64,000 bases of DNA from Coriaria nepalensis (lineage: Eukaryota > Streptophyta > Magnoliopsida > Cucurbitales > Coriariaceae): NCBI GenBank assembly GCA_027186245.1, contig CP114483.1, positions 30,944,642 through 31,008,641 on the forward strand, given 5' to 3'. The first letter of the stretch is position 1. Every line of letters starts with the position of its first letter. The translations under genes and the position numbers were made by a program. The notes below the pieces were generated by a model. It made no database searches and was not told the origin of the DNA. It saw only the letters and a program-made list of their open reading frames with translations. This document shows positions 63,501-64,000 of this stretch, piece by piece.

Positions 63501-64000
63501 AGGATACCGGAATTCAAATTCATTACTGAGAAGGAATAAGAACTCTAATTGTTTGTTTCTTTCTTGTATATCTACGTGCTGATGACAATGTACTGATCGT
63601 GCTATTCCTCTGCAACAATTCTTGAAATGATGATCATTGAAGTACCGCTTTAAATTTCTGTTACTGTTCTTGACATAATTTAATGCCTTCTATACACCGA
63701 CAGGCTTGAGAGGTCAAAGATGACTAAGCTACAATCTCCAAATTTTCATGTTTCGAGGACTAGGCTTGTTATATACAATTTACCAAAATCGATGAATGAA
63801 AAGGCTCTCAAAAAGCTTTTAATTTCAGCAGTTATCTCACGAGCTTCCAAGCAAAAACCTGTCATTCGGCAGGTTAGCTTCAATATGGGTTAAAATCACT
63901 TGTATGCATGTAAACCATGTTATTTCCCCTTATCCTTCAAATTGTCTTTTGCAGATAAAGTTTCTGAATAATATGAAGAATAGTAAGATCACAACAAAGA
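48535..64000 (+). CDS. Multi-RRM nucleolar RNA-binding protein, RBM28/Nop4-like (3' end outside window)
   Basis: RBM28/Nop4 proteins act in the nucleolus in large-subunit rRNA maturation; that role is taken from the family. Exons: 48535-48648, 48887-48947, 49137-49173, 53184-53314, 53471-53554, 53639-53722, 53995-54069 (damaged), 54269-54347, 54853-54986, 55827-55966, 56602-56652, 56736-56818, 56899-56953, 57040-57154, 62291-62816, 62901-63114, 63343-63413, 63704-63872, 63955 to the edge. Without exon 7 about 731 codons are open. RRMs: exons 1-4 ([18 protein letters not shown]), exon 9-10, exons 11-14 ([18 protein letters not shown]), exons 15-16 ([18 protein letters not shown]), and a last one starting in exon 18 ([10 protein letters not shown]). 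Acidic stretches sit in exon 15. Introns 3 and 14 hold copia elements, both antisense. Confidence 0.9.
49386..49390 (+). repeat. Target-site duplication CCATT, left copy
   Basis: CCATT here and at 52779-52783, exactly flanking the copia at 49391-52778. Confidence 0.9.
49391..49620 (-). repeat. 3' LTR of the intron 3 copia, 230 bp
   Basis: TGTGGAATTAAC ... TTCGTCCACA, matching the right LTR with scattered substitutions and small indels, so this insertion is older than the one at 31686. Confidence 0.9.
49623..49642 (-). repeat. 20-base homopolymer C (G on the element strand) at the polypurine tract
   Basis: An uninterrupted run of 20 C between the 3' LTR and pol. On the element strand it is 20 G just before AG and the LTR, where copia polypurine tracts normally have 5-8 G. 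Confidence 0.9.
49972..51297 (+). repeat. Inverted solo LTR of the same copia family, inserted in RNase H
   Basis: It starts TGTGGACGAAATCAAATC, the reverse complement of the 3' end of the host element's own LTR, and continues after an inner insertion with TTAGCACATAATTATGGTTA to about 51297. Net length without the inner insertion is 221 bp, close to the 230-bp LTR. It is flanked by TCTAT at 49967-49971 and 51298-51302. Removing it with one TCTAT restores an open RNase H frame across the joint, confirming a later insertion. Confidence 0.9.
50036..51135 (+). repeat. 1100-bp solo LTR of a second copia family, nested in the inverted LTR
   Basis: TGTTGGAAAAAATTAGC ... TTTCCTACA flanked by TAAAG at 50031-50035 and 51136-51140. 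It contains a TTGTATCCTGGGAGACGG block (50773 on) and long T-rich (TTTCTATT)n stretches. Its second half matches the minus-strand LTR at 46664-47140. No internal coding region, so it is a solo LTR left by LTR-LTR recombination. Confidence 0.9.
52547..52778 (-). repeat. 5' LTR of the intron 3 copia, 232 bp
   Basis: TGCAGAATTAACAGTAG ... TTGTCCACA, adjacent to the primer site on its inner side. Confidence 0.9.
53639..54347 (+). repeat. Three tandem homologous exons (exons 6-8 of the RBM28-like gene)
   Basis: Exons 53639-53722, 53995-54069 and 54269-54347 each begin in phase 1 with GKxVExxKA-like coding. They share a G-K-x-V-E-x-x-K-A ... S-D-S-A pattern, including an identical 17-base AGTTCCGAGTGATTCAG in the first two. 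They encode a linker between RRM1 and RRM2, not an RNA-binding fold. The middle copy has lost its donor GT at the expected place (CAAG then TTTAAT, where exons 4 and 6 have GTTAAT). Confidence 0.85.
57235..57443 (-). repeat. 3' LTR of the intron 14 copia, 209 bp
   Basis: TGAAAACTTTAATAATTTGC ... TTTCCAACA. By eye it has 18 differences from the other LTR. Confidence 0.93.
57432..58049 (-). pseudogene. RNase H / pol C-terminus of the intron 14 copia
   Basis: 205 codons open. It contains an [20 protein letters not shown]ase H start, a [17 protein letters not shown] segment and the terminal ADIFTKGL box. It is separated by stops from RT, so it is a fragment, not a protein. Confidence 0.85.
60241..61536 (-). 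pseudogene. Gag and protease fragments of the intron 14 copia
   Basis: 61536-60916 encodes gag ([30 protein letters not shown], then a WCDYCNKPR start of a zinc knuckle that runs into a frameshift). 60852-60241 encodes the protease region with [17 protein letters not shown] and the pre-integrase segment. A frameshift near 60900 separates the two. Confidence 0.85.
61914..62122 (-). repeat. 5' LTR of the intron 14 copia, 209 bp
   Basis: TGAAAATTTTAATAATTTGC ... TTTCCAACA, adjacent to the primer site. Confidence 0.93.

Overview
This window is nuclear DNA of a flowering plant, most likely a eudicot; I cannot name the species. The evidence is four conserved plant genes split by many short AT-rich GT-AG introns, together with plant-type Ty1-copia, Ty3-gypsy and RTE-type LINE elements. 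All four genes are on the + strand. There are no operons, CRISPR arrays or bacterial features.

Layout. 1 to about 2.0 kb: a decayed Ty3-gypsy gag/protease region on the minus strand, cut by the window edge. 2.8-8.1 kb: the replicative helicase subunit MCM4 (18 exons, 839 aa), preceded by E2F-like and site II (TGGGCC) motifs. 8.1-11.25 kb: intergenic, with a diverged tandem duplication. 11.25-25.9 kb: V-ATPase subunit a (18 exons, 824 aa). Its intron 10 holds an RTE-type LINE with a 15-bp target duplication, which itself holds a truncated copia. 25.9-29.7 kb: AT-rich intergenic DNA with a hairpin and an eight-unit minisatellite. 29.7-41.2 kb: a WD-repeat protein like WDR13. Its intron 2 carries a complete, apparently young copia element with an intact 1467-codon gag-pol and 201-bp LTRs differing at one base. 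41.2-48.5 kb: copia wreckage and a tRNA-Glu-like (SINE-like) sequence. 48.5 kb to the end: a nucleolar multi-RRM protein like RBM28/Nop4, running off the window. Its introns 3 and 14 contain copia elements; the first is a three-layer nest with target-site duplications at every layer.

The genes are housekeeping: DNA replication licensing, vacuolar/endosomal acidification, a WD40 scaffold and probable ribosome biogenesis. They are unrelated functionally and share only a neighbourhood that tolerates intronic retroelements. Exon phases join cleanly through MCM4, VHA-a and most of RBM28, so those genes look functional despite the insertions. Three places look stressed. The WDR13-like gene has exon 2-4 junctions that do not keep frame with the best splice sites, and its copia sits 12 bp from a 3' splice site. 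RBM28 exon 7, one of three repeated exons, has a broken donor. VHA-a exon 7 has a duplicated acceptor.

I did not find a wholly new biological system. The most interesting material is how retroelements and small duplications have re-made splice signals.
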